From contig JACOSB010000096.1 in NCBI GenBank assembly GCA_016179105.1, forward strand, positions 1-45,133: a stretch of 45,133 nt of DNA, written 5' to 3'. Positions 16,015 to 23,227 of this stretch are shown piece after piece. The notes beneath the pieces were generated by a model. The model searched no databases, was not told the DNA's origin, and saw only the letters and a program-made list of their open reading frames with translations. The stretch is from Candidatus Acetothermia bacterium. GTDB lineage: Bacteria > Bipolaricaulota > Bipolaricaulia > RBG-16-55-9 > DRXL01. The translations under genes were made by a program, and so were the position numbers. Within the stretch, counting starts at the first letter, position 1. Every line of letters starts with the position of its first letter.

Positions 16015-16881
16015 ATGAGAATCCCGCGCTGGCTACGCCGGTCAGTAGAGGGGCTTTCGCTGGGCCTCATCTTAACGGTCTTCGTCGTCTTCACGGCCTT
16101 TCCCTTCTACTGGATGGCGCTCGCCTCTTTCAAGCAAGATGCTGATCTCTATCGCGGAGCGACGGACATGACGCAAAATCCCTATTGGTTCAACATGGCT
16201 CCGAGCCTAGAGCATTTCAAGGTCCTTTTCACGCCCGAGGCACCGTTTCTTAAATATGTATGGAACACTTTCAAAGTAGGAGCGCTTGTCTCGCTGATCA
16301 CGCTCTTGATTGCTGTGCCCGCCGGCTACAGCCTCGCGCGTCTGGCAGGGCGCTGGGGAGAGCACTTAGGCATCGGGATATTCATCACGTATCTTGTGCC
16401 GCCCACACTTCTTTTCATTCCCTTGACGCGCGTCATTAATATGCTCGGGCTCCAAGATTCTCATTGGGCCTTGATATTGATTTATCCGACATTCACGATC
16501 CCTTTCTGCACATGGCTCATGATGGGTTTTTTCAAATCCATTCCTAAAGATATTGAAGAGCAGGCGATGATCGACGGTCACAGTCGTCTCGGAGCGATTC
16601 TCAGAACGGTCTTGCCTTTGTCTCTTCCAGGATTGCTCACGGTGGTCATCTTCTCGTTCACGCTCTCGATGCAGGAGTTCGTCTACGCGCTGACCTTCAT
16701 CAACTCCAGAGACAATTTCATGATCAGCGTCGGCGTCCCGACCAATCTCATCACGGACGTGTATAATATCGGCGCGATTGCAGCGGCTACTTTAATCTGC
16801 AGCATTCCCGTCGCGATCCTTTACAATCTCTTTCTCGATAGATTCATCGCGGGCCTCACCGGCGGAGCTGTGAAGGGATAG
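16015..16881 (+). CDS. Carbohydrate ABC transporter permease 2 (MalG type)
   Basis: The 288-residue second membrane subunit has a first transmembrane helix at about 14-36 (LGLILTVFVVFTAFPFYWMA), a large loop with ALASFKQDADLY, and the EAA loop EEQAMIDGHSRLGAILRTVLP near residue 182. Together with permease 1, the ATPase and the Tat-exported binding protein it completes a CUT1-type importer. It starts immediately after the permease 1 stop, so translation is coupled. Confidence 0.91.
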   Translation: MRIPRWLRRSVEGLSLGLILTVFVVFTAFPFYWMALASFKQDADLYRGATDMTQNPYWFNMAPSLEHFKVLFTPEAPFLKYVWNTFKVGALVSLITLLIAVPAGYSLARLAGRWGEHLGIGIFITYLVPPTLLFIPLTRVINMLGLQDSHWALILIYPTFTIPFCTWLMMGFFKSIPKDIEEQAMIDGHSRLGAILRTVLPLSLPGLLTVVIFSFTLSMQEFVYALTFINSRDNFMISVGVPTNLITDVYNIGAIAAATLICSIPVAILYNLFLDRFIAGLTGGAVKG

Positions 16882-16885
16882 TTCT

Positions 16886-17290
16886 ATGCCAGAGATCAGC
16901 GTCGAAGTGCGCCAAGTTGGACAGACAACGACTTCTGAGGGAGTCGCTCGTCAACATAAAGTGCTCGTGGACAGGCCCGAAGCCAAGGGTGGCCTCGATA
17001 AAGGAGCGATGGGCGGCGAGTTGCTCTTGCTCGCGTTCGGCGGGTGTTTTATGAGCAATCTCATCGCGGCCGCTGCTGCACGAAATATCACGGTGCAAAA
17101 TTTAAAGACAGTCGTGCGTGGTGAACTCGGAAGCGCTCCGCCGCGCTTCGACTCAATTATTTTAGAAGTGCATGGGCGTTGCGCGGACGAAGACCTGATG
17201 CAAAAAATCATAGAAATATCTGAGCGCGGCTGCATCGTGCACAACACGCTCAAGCCGAGCGTGAAACTTGAAGTAAAACGCGTCATGTAG
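16886..17290 (+). CDS. OsmC-like thiol peroxidase family protein
   Basis: The 134-residue OsmC/Ohr-fold protein has the two conserved cysteines: Cys54 in AFGGCFMSN and Cys116 in ERGCIVHNTL. Proteins of this family reduce organic hydroperoxides or handle reactive thiols, usually as dimers. It begins 4 bases after permease 2 with AAGGGA as SD, so it is the last gene of the transporter operon. Its TAG stop is the first three bases of a palindrome that also contains the stop of convergent hisS. Confidence 0.88.
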   Translation: MPEISVEVRQVGQTTTSEGVARQHKVLVDRPEAKGGLDKGAMGGELLLLAFGGCFMSNLIAAAAARNITVQNLKTVVRGELGSAPPRFDSIILEVHGRCADEDLMQKIIEISERGCIVHNTLKPSVKLEVKRVM

Positions 17291-17313
17291 GGGCGAAGCA
17301 TGCTTCGCCCCTA
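17288..17313. terminator. Bidirectional palindrome carrying both stop codons
   Basis: A perfect 26-base palindrome, TAGGGGCGAAGCA plus its exact complement. Its first TAG is the stop of the OsmC-like gene and its last CTA is the TAG stop of hisS on the other strand. It is a variant of the GTAGGGGCGAGGT repeat found elsewhere in the window and probably terminates both transcripts. Confidence 0.85.
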
Positions 17314-18609
17314 GCTCGGTAGGGTTCTCAATCTCACGATCACATCTTCGACGCTCAACATTTCTTCTTGCCCGCTCCTCATATCGCGCAGCTTCACTTT
17401 GCTCTGGACTAACTCATCGGGGCCAACAATCAAAACATAGGGAATGCTGTATGCGTTCGCGTATTTAAGATTGTCGCTGATGCCCTTGCCCGCGAGGTCC
17501 ATATCGGTGTTGATGCCGGCACGACGCAGTTGCTGCGCGATCTGTCGCCCCTCTTTCACGATCGCCTTGAATGGGATCACATAGACTTGCGTGACACACT
17601 TGGGCAAGCCTTCGGCAGATTCAGCACGGCGCATTTTTAACTCTTGAAGGATCGGCTCAAGGCCGAACGAGAAGCCTACCGCCGGGTATTGTTCTTTTGA
17701 TCCCAAAAATGTCCCGATCATATTGTCCCAGCGCCCGCCAGACCCGAACGCACTGTTGATCTTGCTATCGCGCACATAGGATTCAAAGATAGTTCCCGTA
17801 TAATATGCTTGGCCGCGCACCATCCTTGGGGTAAAAATCACGCGCTCGGGCGCATCTACGTAAGCATAAAGCTCACGCAGCTCGCGCAGGCCTTCGCTTT
17901 CGGGGATACGCATTGCGATCGCTTTCATACGTTCTTCGCTGTTTCCTCCGACTTGGATGAGTTCCAAGGCTTGATCAATAGCTTCAGAGGCAATTTTCTT
18001 CTCCATCAACTCTTTACGCACTCCGTCTTGGCCGAGCTTATCCAGCTTATCCAGAGAGATGAGCGCTTCGAATGCTGCGTCACCTGTGAGACCGACTTTG
18101 GCCAAAAGATCGTTCAGAATTTTCCGGTTGTTCACTTGAAGCTCGTAATCAAAACCAAGTTTGGAGAAAACATCGGCAGCGATATTGAGGCACTCGGCAT
18201 CGGCGAGCATCGAGCGCACGCCCACGGTATCGGCATCGCACTGGTAGAACTCCCGCGTGCGGCCTAATTTCACGGGGCCGTCGCGATAGACCGTACCGAT
18301 CTGATAGCGCTTGAACGGTCTCTTAATGGTCGGGTTCATCCCGATGTAGCGCGCCAAGGGAACCGTCAAATCGTAACGCAACCCTAGATCGCGCTGGCCT
18401 TGGTCGGTTAGCTTGAACGTTTCTTTCAGAAGCTCGGACCCGCCGGCGTACTTCGCGGCCAGAATCTCCCAGCGCTCGACGATCGGTGTTTCTAAGGGGT
18501 TGAACCCATAGGCTTCGAATGTCTTGCGAATGAGCCCAATAAGCTCGTCGCGCAGAATTTTTTCTTCAGGCGGAGTGTCGCTCATCCCGCGCGGCAGTTG
18601 CAATTCCAT
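17311..18609 (-). CDS. hisS: Histidyl-tRNA synthetase
   Basis: This 432-residue class II synthetase charges tRNA-His. Its motifs are GLRYDLTVPLARYIG, motif 2 in RPFKRYQIGTVYRDGPVKLG with REFYQCDADTVG, the histidine-binding AYYTGTIFE, and the motif 3 region GSGGRWDNMIG to AVGFSFGLEPIL. The C-terminal anticodon-binding domain starts near 335 (CVTQVYVIPF). AAGGAG lies just upstream of the ATG. It is transcribed alone from a TTGCCA-17-TAGACT promoter. The stop codon lies in the shared palindrome. Confidence 0.96.
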   Translation of the reverse strand: MELQLPRGMSDTPPEEKILRDELIGLIRKTFEAYGFNPLETPIVERWEILAAKYAGGSELLKETFKLTDQGQRDLGLRYDLTVPLARYIGMNPTIKRPFKRYQIGTVYRDGPVKLGRTREFYQCDADTVGVRSMLADAECLNIAADVFSKLGFDYELQVNNRKILNDLLAKVGLTGDAAFEALISLDKLDKLGQDGVRKELMEKKIASEAIDQALELIQVGGNSEERMKAIAMRIPESEGLRELRELYAYVDAPERVIFTPRMVRGQAYYTGTIFESYVRDSKINSAFGSGGRWDNMIGTFLGSKEQYPAVGFSFGLEPILQELKMRRAESAEGLPKCVTQVYVIPFKAIVKEGRQIAQQLRRAGINTDMDLAGKGISDNLKYANAYSIPYVLIVGPDELVQSKVKLRDMRSGQEEMLSVEDVIVRLRTLPS

Positions 18610-18652
18610 GATGCTCCTTGCGTTCGCTCACTGAATTTACGGAAGTGCACTC

Positions 18653-18681
18653 AGTCTAGCAGTCCTAAAAGAATCTGGCAA
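18653..18681 (-). promoter_or_regulatory. Probable hisS promoter
   Basis: On the minus strand, TTGCCA (18681-18676) is followed after 17 bases by TAGACT (18658-18653). The predicted start gives a leader of about 37 bases containing the AAGGAG site. The same -10 hexamer appears in the vapB promoter. Confidence 0.5.
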
Positions 18682-18698
18682 GATGCTCGGTTGGCCCT

Positions 18699-18725
18699 GT
18701 AGGGGCGAGGTGACCTCGCCCCTGC
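18699..18725. repeat. GTAGGGGCGAGGT palindromic repeat, copy 3
   Basis: Arms GTAGGGGCGAGGT and ACCTCGCCCCTGC around one base, with one mismatch. It lies between the divergent hisS and nucleotidyltransferase promoters, so here it cannot be a simple gene-end terminator. Confidence 0.8.
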
Positions 18726-18728
18726 GAT

Positions 18729-18759
18729 TTGACACCGCCCCCGTGGCTTGTGCTAAAAT
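18729..18759 (+). promoter_or_regulatory. Probable promoter of the nucleotidyltransferase leader
   Basis: TTGACA (18729-18734), 19 bases, then an extended -10 TGCTAAAAT (TAAAAT 18754-18759). The spacer is long, but the extended -10 compensates. The predicted transcript has about 195 bases before the ATG at 18961. Confidence 0.5.
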
Positions 18760-18774
18760 ATCCCAAATCGCGGT

Positions 18775-18904
18775 CTCTCAAAAACAATCGGGCCCCTGGC
18801 ACTTTGCCTGGGAGGTCCTCTCGGGGCGAGAGAACGGATTGAGAGGTGCACAGGAGCCCGGCGTTCCTCTACAGTTCCACTATATACCCGTTTCCCTGAA
18901 CTGT
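18775..18904 (+). other. Structured leader or small-RNA candidate
   Basis: Downstream of the TTGACA promoter, CTCTCAA (18775-18781) pairs with TTGAGAG (18839-18845). This encloses two hairpins: CCC.GGCA/TGCC.GGG with loop CTT (18794-18812) and CTCTCG/CGAGAG with loop GGG (18818-18832). A fourth, ACAGTTC (18871-18877) with GAACTGT (18898-18904), follows. The layout is a closed multi-branch fold. I could not match it to a named riboswitch, SRP or 6S RNA. Confidence 0.4.
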
Positions 18905-18960
18905 CAATAACTTCCGCTACATTGGCGGATCGGCTCTCCTTTTGTTATAAAAGAAAGACG

Positions 18961-19695
18961 ATGCCCAAACGCGAGCTTAATCTCGAAAACACTCTCCAGT
19001 TCTTTGTTTCTCAGTTGGAGCAACTCTATGGCGAAGACCTAGCCTCGGTGACGCTGTATGGCAGCACGGCCGGGGTCGATTACAACCCGGAGCGGTCCGA
19101 CCTGAATTTTCTGGTCATTTTGAAAGAATTAGACCCCAACCAGCTTCGAAAATCCGTTTCACTCGTCAAGGGCTGGCAACAGCGCCAGATCGCGACCCCA
19201 CTCTTTTTAGACCCCTCTTTGATGGAGTCATCGCTCGCGCTCTTCCCCATGGAATTCTTGGAGATGAAAGACCAGCACGAGACGCTCTACGGTCAAGACC
19301 CATTGGCCACGCTCGAGGTTCCTGCAAAATATCTAAAGCTCCAATGCGAGCAAGAGCTCAAGGGCAAGCAACTGCGTCTCCATTTAGTCTATTTAGCAGC
19401 GCAAGCTCAGCAGCCCGCGCTCGAAGAACTCTTGATCGCCTCTGTCAAATCTTTTGGAGTCATTATGAGAACGTTGCTGCGACTCAAGGGACTAGAGCCC
19501 CCGCGAGAATTCTTAGAGATTCTCACCGAAATTGAGCGCGTCTTTCATCTTCAGCCCGACGGCTTTCGCGAGGCGCATCAGTTGCGCATGGGGTTTCGGC
19601 GCTTTGACCGCGATGAAGCCGAAACGCTCTATAAACGCTTGATGCATGATGTAACGAGCCTTGCCGACAAAGCTGAGGATTGCTTCCGGGAGTGA
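18961..19695 (+). CDS. Nucleotidyltransferase-fold protein with altered active site
   Basis: The 244-residue protein has an N-terminal minimal nucleotidyltransferase pattern: LYGSTAGVDYNPERSDLNFL with Gly34-Ser35 and Asp47. The second carboxylate of the usual D-x-D is Asn49 (SDLNF), so metal binding may be weakened. The C-terminal 140 residues are helical and may be a HEPN- or KNT-type helical domain. I start at ATG 18961, which sits after AGAAAGACG; an earlier frame start at 18922 would add 13 residues and has no SD. The TPM-domain gene follows 6 bases after the stop. Its target (antibiotic, nucleotide or protein) is unknown. Confidence 0.65.
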   Translation: MPKRELNLENTLQFFVSQLEQLYGEDLASVTLYGSTAGVDYNPERSDLNFLVILKELDPNQLRKSVSLVKGWQQRQIATPLFLDPSLMESSLALFPMEFLEMKDQHETLYGQDPLATLEVPAKYLKLQCEQELKGKQLRLHLVYLAAQAQQPALEELLIASVKSFGVIMRTLLRLKGLEPPREFLEILTEIERVFHLQPDGFREAHQLRMGFRRFDRDEAETLYKRLMHDVTSLADKAEDCFRE

Positions 19696-19701
19696 AGATT
19701 C

Positions 19702-20556
19702 TTGATATTTAATGCGATAAACCAGTTTTTCCCTCACCCCCATCCCCTCTCCCGTTCAACAGGAGAGGGGTGCCGAAGGCAGGGTGAGGGCTCTAAGCAA
19801 ACTCTGTTCCTTATCTCTGCGGTTCTATTGAGTCTTTTTGTTTTTGTTCAGGCTCAAGAGACGCCTGTGCCGCCGTCGGCCGGTCCTGTCTTGGATTACG
19901 CTGCTCTGATTGATGATGCACACGCAACCCAACTCATTGTATTGCTCCAAAAGCTAAAAGAAAAGACCAACGCAACCGTCGCTGTGCTTACGGTGAAGAC
20001 AGGCCCGAGGCCCTGGGACCGCAGTCAAGTCGAAGCCTATGCTGCACGTGTCTATGCTGAGTGGACGCTAGCGAAAACCCCAATCGATAGCAATGTGCTC
20101 TTCTTAGTTGCCATCGATGATGCTCATCAATCTGCTCAAGCCTTCCTATATCGAGGACAAGCCGCGCAAGAGTTGATCGACAACGTGAAGGCCGGAAAGT
20201 TGCTCGACAAATTCGCTTCTCCAGCTTTTGAACGGAAAGAGTACGCCAAGGGCATCTACGAGACGACCTGGGCTGTCGCGTTCGTGATGGCACAAGCGTA
20301 TAAGATTACGCTGACCGGAAAACCTCCGTTTGAGGGAGACCCGCTGGCAGGCGATTCCGGTTCTCAGAATATCGCGATCTGGTTGATCGTGCTGCTCGTC
20401 CTGGGCGCTTTTGCTTTTCAACGCATCAAGCAGCGAAAACCAGGAGAGTCTTTGCTGCCGTGGATAGGTCGGAGAAAGCGTGTCCGAAGACAACCGTCTT
20501 CTCAATGGCGAGGCCCGTTCAGTAGAGGGAACTTTGGTGGGTTTGGTGGACGCTAA
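19702..20556 (+). CDS. TPM-domain (YgcG/TPM_phosphatase-like) membrane protein
   Basis: The 284-residue protein has a hydrophobic segment at 34-50 (FLISAVLLSLFVFVQA) that acts as signal or anchor, a TPM domain at about 63-205 (VLDYAALIDDAHATQLIVLL, then KTNATVAVLTV), a second transmembrane helix near 228-245, and a basic, Gly/Arg-rich tail ending NFGGFGGR. TPM proteins act in envelope or membrane-protein maintenance; the activity is uncertain. The start is a TTG at 19702. The residues before the hydrophobic segment (HPHPLSRSTGEG..RRQGEG) are encoded by a palindromic repeat, so the N-terminus has been extended or the true start replaced by the repeat. Confidence 0.75.
   Translation: MIFNAINQFFPHPHPLSRSTGEGCRRQGEGSKQTLFLISAVLLSLFVFVQAQETPVPPSAGPVLDYAALIDDAHATQLIVLLQKLKEKTNATVAVLTVKTGPRPWDRSQVEAYAARVYAEWTLAKTPIDSNVLFLVAIDDAHQSAQAFLYRGQAAQELIDNVKAGKLLDKFASPAFERKEYAKGIYETTWAVAFVMAQAYKITLTGKPPFEGDPLAGDSGSQNIAIWLIVLLVLGAFAFQRIKQRKPGESLLPWIGRRKRVRRQPSSQWRGPFSRGNFGGFGGR
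19731..19790. repeat. CCCTCACCC...GGGTGAGGG palindromic repeat
   Basis: Outer arms CCCTCACCC (19731-19739) and GGGTGAGGG (19782-19790); inner arms CCCCTCTCC (19744-19752) and GGAGAGGGG (19762-19770). This repeat class is seen in many bacterial genomes. Here it lies inside the 5' coding end of the TPM gene. Confidence 0.85.
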
Positions 20557-21197
20557 GATCTCAAACAACAGACTAATCCTAGCAATTCTCTTTCTACGGT
20601 AAACATACTTGTCCGTCGGGCAAACTAGCAGAATTTGCACTTCCCCGCTCATAGAACTCTTAAAGTGCTTTTAGGAAAACAAGGCAAAGCACCTCCCCAC
20701 AGTACCAAGGCATTTGTGAATGTCTTTTGTGTTCTTGCTCGGCATTATATACGCTCCCCCCTATTGTCTGACAAGTCGACGACATAGAACTTGCGTAGGC
20801 TACGCACCTGCCAGAATCACCTACGTGAGTCTGGTGGATCACTGCATTGCAACTCTAACCCCTCGACATTCTCTTGAGATTTTTGGCTAAAAATGATGAT
20901 AGTATGAAGGATTATTCCAAATTAAGGCTCTTTTTTGTCTTTTTCAGTGAGCTTAGTCGAGGGCTTGTGAAGAATGTTGTGGTGAAAAATGACCAAAACC
21001 ACAGCATTCTTCATTTTGCTTATGGGGAGATGATTTTAAGTCGGTATCGCTCAATTATGAGCGCTTTATTGGAGGTTAAACATGAAGGACGTTGTGGTGG
21101 GTGAGAATCACGGAAGGCGCTGAAGCTCCACAGAATACACGGGAAACGGCCTGCCTTTCTTCCGCGCTTTCCGTGACGTTTCCGTGTTTTCCGTGAT
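20557..21197. other. 640-base spacer without a convincing gene
   Basis: It contains a TGCGTAG-g-CTACGCA palindrome (20792-20806), a 15-bp stem-loop (20969-21012) and the beginning of a long inverted repeat at 21104. A 76-codon frame from a TTG at 20874 to 21104 is A+T-rich and runs through the 15-bp hairpin. It has no SD and no recognisable product, so I do not call it a gene. No tRNA is visible. Confidence 0.5.
20969..21012. other. 15-bp stem-loop in A+T-rich spacer
   Basis: GAAGAATGTTGTGGT (20969-20983) and ACCACAGCATTCTTC (20998-21012) pair along their length with one G-U wobble and a 14-base loop. ATTTTGC follows on the plus strand. It could be a terminator, a small RNA or a remnant of a mobile repeat. 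Confidence 0.6.
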
Positions 21198-21199
21198 TC
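21104..21199. repeat. GAATCACGGAA inverted repeat at the R2lox gene end
   Basis: Arms GAATCACGGAA (21104-21114) and TTCCGTGATTC (21189-21199) enclose about 74 bases with further TTTCCGTG iterations. The right arm overlaps the R2lox stop codon on the minus strand. A decayed relative starts at the stop of the YedK gene (about 29921-29985). Confidence 0.7.
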
Positions 21200-22013
21200 A
21201 ACTCAACGCCCGCTCGATCGCTTCCACTCGAAAACTATATTGCTTGGCCGCGTAGCTCACAAACTCCTCAACGCTTAACCCAAAGGGCATCTGCCCATCA
21301 TAGAAGTCAAATGACTCTTGTATCAGACCCGTCGCCAACGGAAGCAGCTCGTTGAGACGGTGTTGAATCACATCCCAGATCGCGCGATCTTGCTCGACCA
21401 AGCGCTGCAAGAGATAAATCCCAAACGCGATGTGACGTGCTTCGTCTTGCTGCACATAACGAATCCCCTCTACTAAACCGGGCATCAGATTTTTTTCTTT
21501 GAGCGCGCGCGAGAAGCCGTGATAGCCCGTCTCGGCCAAGACTCCTTCAATGATCATATGATAAGTCACGACGGCTTCGGCCTGCGCTTGCGGAGAATGA
21601 TCTGTCAATAATTTGTTGAGCACGCGCGGCAGCTCTAGCTCAAAAATTTTTCGATAACTCTCACCCAAGAACGACCCCATCTCAAAGGGTTTTCCGACGA
21701 CTTCGTCGAACCAGCGGTCGAACCATTCGAGATGCTTCGCTTCCTCAAAGAGCTGCGCCGTGAGAAACATCTCGTCTTCCAAATGATTCCCCTCACGACG
21801 AATCGCAATCAAGAGCGGAGAGAGATCGTGTGCGACCGCCTCTTCGCCGACGTGAAAGAGCGAGCAGAGCTGCAAGGTGGCTTCTCTCTGTGCTCCGTTG
21901 AGCGAGGCCCAGTCTTTCTTATCTTGGACGAGAGAAATTTTTCTCGGGTCCCAGAGCAACTCCTTCGCTTTGTGATAATCCAGCATCGGCGGTAAGTCGT
22001 GTCGAATGCGCAT
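21198..22013 (-). CDS. R2-like ligand-binding oxidase (R2lox), Mn/Fe ferritin-like protein
   Basis: The 271-residue ferritin-like four-helix protein is related to ribonucleotide reductase R2. Metal ligands can be read in order: Glu57 (FHVGEEAV), Glu91 and His94 (FEEAKHLEWF), Glu156 (YHMIIEG), Glu191 and His194 (QDEARHIAFG). The Val60 and Tyr151 positions match the valine-tyrosine ether cross-link pair of R2lox, and there is no R2 radical-tyrosine context or R1 gene. R2lox binds a fatty-acid-like ligand and activates O2; the physiological substrate is unknown. The SD is AAAAGGA. The stop lies within a long inverted repeat. Its presence suggests exposure to oxygen. Confidence 0.85.
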   Translation of the reverse strand: MRIRHDLPPMLDYHKAKELLWDPRKISLVQDKKDWASLNGAQREATLQLCSLFHVGEEAVAHDLSPLLIAIRREGNHLEDEMFLTAQLFEEAKHLEWFDRWFDEVVGKPFEMGSFLGESYRKIFELELPRVLNKLLTDHSPQAQAEAVVTYHMIIEGVLAETGYHGFSRALKEKNLMPGLVEGIRYVQQDEARHIAFGIYLLQRLVEQDRAIWDVIQHRLNELLPLATGLIQESFDFYDGQMPFGLSVEEFVSYAAKQYSFRVEAIERALS

Positions 22014-22069
22014 AAGGTCCTTTTCTCTATTTTTTCAGAGACCGCCAAGACGCCAAGGGAATTTTTTAC

Positions 22070-22096
22070 GTAGGGGCGAGGTTACCTCGCCCCTAC
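22070..22096. repeat. GTAGGGGCGAGGT palindromic repeat, copy 4
   Basis: Perfect arms GTAGGGGCGAGGT and complement around one base, 7 bases beyond the end of the DUF4097-like gene on the minus strand and upstream of R2lox. It is preceded by CCGCCAAGACGCCAAGG, also seen in altered form at 25865. Confidence 0.85.
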
Positions 22097-22103
22097 GATG
22101 ATT

Positions 22104-23018
22104 TCATTTTCGCCCAATCTGGACATTCCCGCTCTGGGTGCTGATCTCTATGCGCGCGTCCGGCTTGCCTCCCCCGACTTGCGCCGTGACTTGCCATTCA
22201 TCCCTCAACCCCGTGGTCGTCAGCGGGAAATCAATCTTAATCTGACCCGAAGTGCTCCGAGCCCTGATCTGAAATTGAGAGTCCTGCGGCAGGGCGAGCA
22301 CAACCTCTCCGGACTGAGTCTGGAAATGCCATTGTGCTCCCAAGGTAATCTCGGAGTCCAGCTCAATGCCCCCGCTCCTTGACTCCACGGTAAGATCACC
22401 CCGAATGTCATTTAGAAAAATTAACCCCGACTTGCTCTCGAGCTTTGTTTGGCCCCTTAGATTGGCCAGCGTGAGACGCCCGGTCGTCGTCTTGATGTCG
22501 AGTGCTCCCTCGAAACTTTTCACCGTGGCTGCGCCCCAGCCCAACTCAGCTTTGAGCGTCCCGCTCAGGCGCGAGACGTTGAGGTCTCCTGAATTTGTCT
22601 GAATGTCCAGTGACGTTCCCTCGGGAACTTTGAGCTGAAAATCGATCGAGACCGCGGGATCAAAAAACCCGCCGCTGGGCAGTTTGTACTTGCTCAAATC
22701 GCCCAATCGAATCTTAGTTCCTTCACGCTCTATAGGAGGGTCGCTCTCCAATTGCTTGAGCAGTTGCCGCGCTCCCGCGCGGTCGCCCGCCCGGACGCCA
22801 AACTTCATCGTCACGGAAATCTTTCCTTCCGGCCCTCGATCAATCCGCACCGACCCGCCCGAACTTTGCACCGAGAGCGTCGCCGACCCATCCACGTCGA
22901 GCGTCTGCTCCGATGAGAGTTCTCCCAGATAGACGAGCCCGCACGATTTCACAGAACCCTGTAAGAAGAACGCGAGCAGCGCAATCGAGAAAAGACGGCT
23001 TGCGAAAGATATGTTCAT
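22104..23018 (-). CDS. DUF4097-like exported beta-helix protein
   Basis: The 304-residue protein begins MNISFASRLFSIALLAFFLQ, a signal sequence followed by Cys (VKSCG) that could be a weak lipobox. The rest is made of repeated beta units typical of DUF4097/adhesin-like right-handed helices: GSATLSVQSSGGSVRI, TSLDIQTNSGDLNVSRL, GALDIKTTTGRLTLANL, TKLESKSGLIFLNDIRG, LTVESRSGGIELDS and ARIEISTQSGNVQIG. I start at ATG 23018 because AGAGGA lies about 6 bases upstream; the open frame upstream runs into a palindromic repeat. The role is unknown; such proteins are often envelope-associated. Confidence 0.8.
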   Translation of the reverse strand: MNISFASRLFSIALLAFFLQGSVKSCGLVYLGELSSEQTLDVDGSATLSVQSSGGSVRIDRGPEGKISVTMKFGVRAGDRAGARQLLKQLESDPPIEREGTKIRLGDLSKYKLPSGGFFDPAVSIDFQLKVPEGTSLDIQTNSGDLNVSRLSGTLKAELGWGAATVKSFEGALDIKTTTGRLTLANLRGQTKLESKSGLIFLNDIRGDLTVESRSGGIELDSEITLGAQWHFQTQSGEVVLALPQDSQFQIRARSTSGQIKIDFPLTTTGLRDEWQVTAQVGGGKPDARIEISTQSGNVQIGRK

Positions 23019-23073
23019 AATTTCCTCTTGTTTTCTTGGGTAGAGGCCACCCCCTGTGGTTGCCCTTTTCTCA

Positions 23074-23095
23074 GGGCAGGCACAGGGACCTGCCC
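23074..23095. repeat. GGGCAGG...CCTGCCC palindromic repeat
   Basis: GGGCAGG (23074-23080) and CCTGCCC (23089-23095) around CACAGGGA form a common bacterial intergenic palindrome. It lies between divergent genes, and open frames on both strands run into it, which artificially extends gene starts. Confidence 0.75.
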
Positions 23096-23227
23096 CCACA
23101 TTGTTCCAATCATCTGCAATTCTACCCAGACGACTTTAGCAGTTGTATCGCCCCGATTCAATGGGAGACTTGCCCGCTCCCCTCCAAGGCTGATACAATG
23201 GCAGCAATTTCCCATGAGGAGTTTTCT

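Noticed and set aside
18775-18904. 6S or SRP RNA
   Set aside because: No SRP loop consensus, and the multi-branch layout does not fit the single long hairpin with a central bubble of 6S RNA.
18683-18910. 75-codon open frame between hisS and the nucleotidyltransferase gene
   Set aside because: It starts inside the palindromic repeat and runs through the hairpins; no SD and no natural composition.
20874-21104. 76-codon frame from a TTG
   Set aside because: It crosses a 15-bp stem-loop, has no SD and no recognisable product; treated as spacer.
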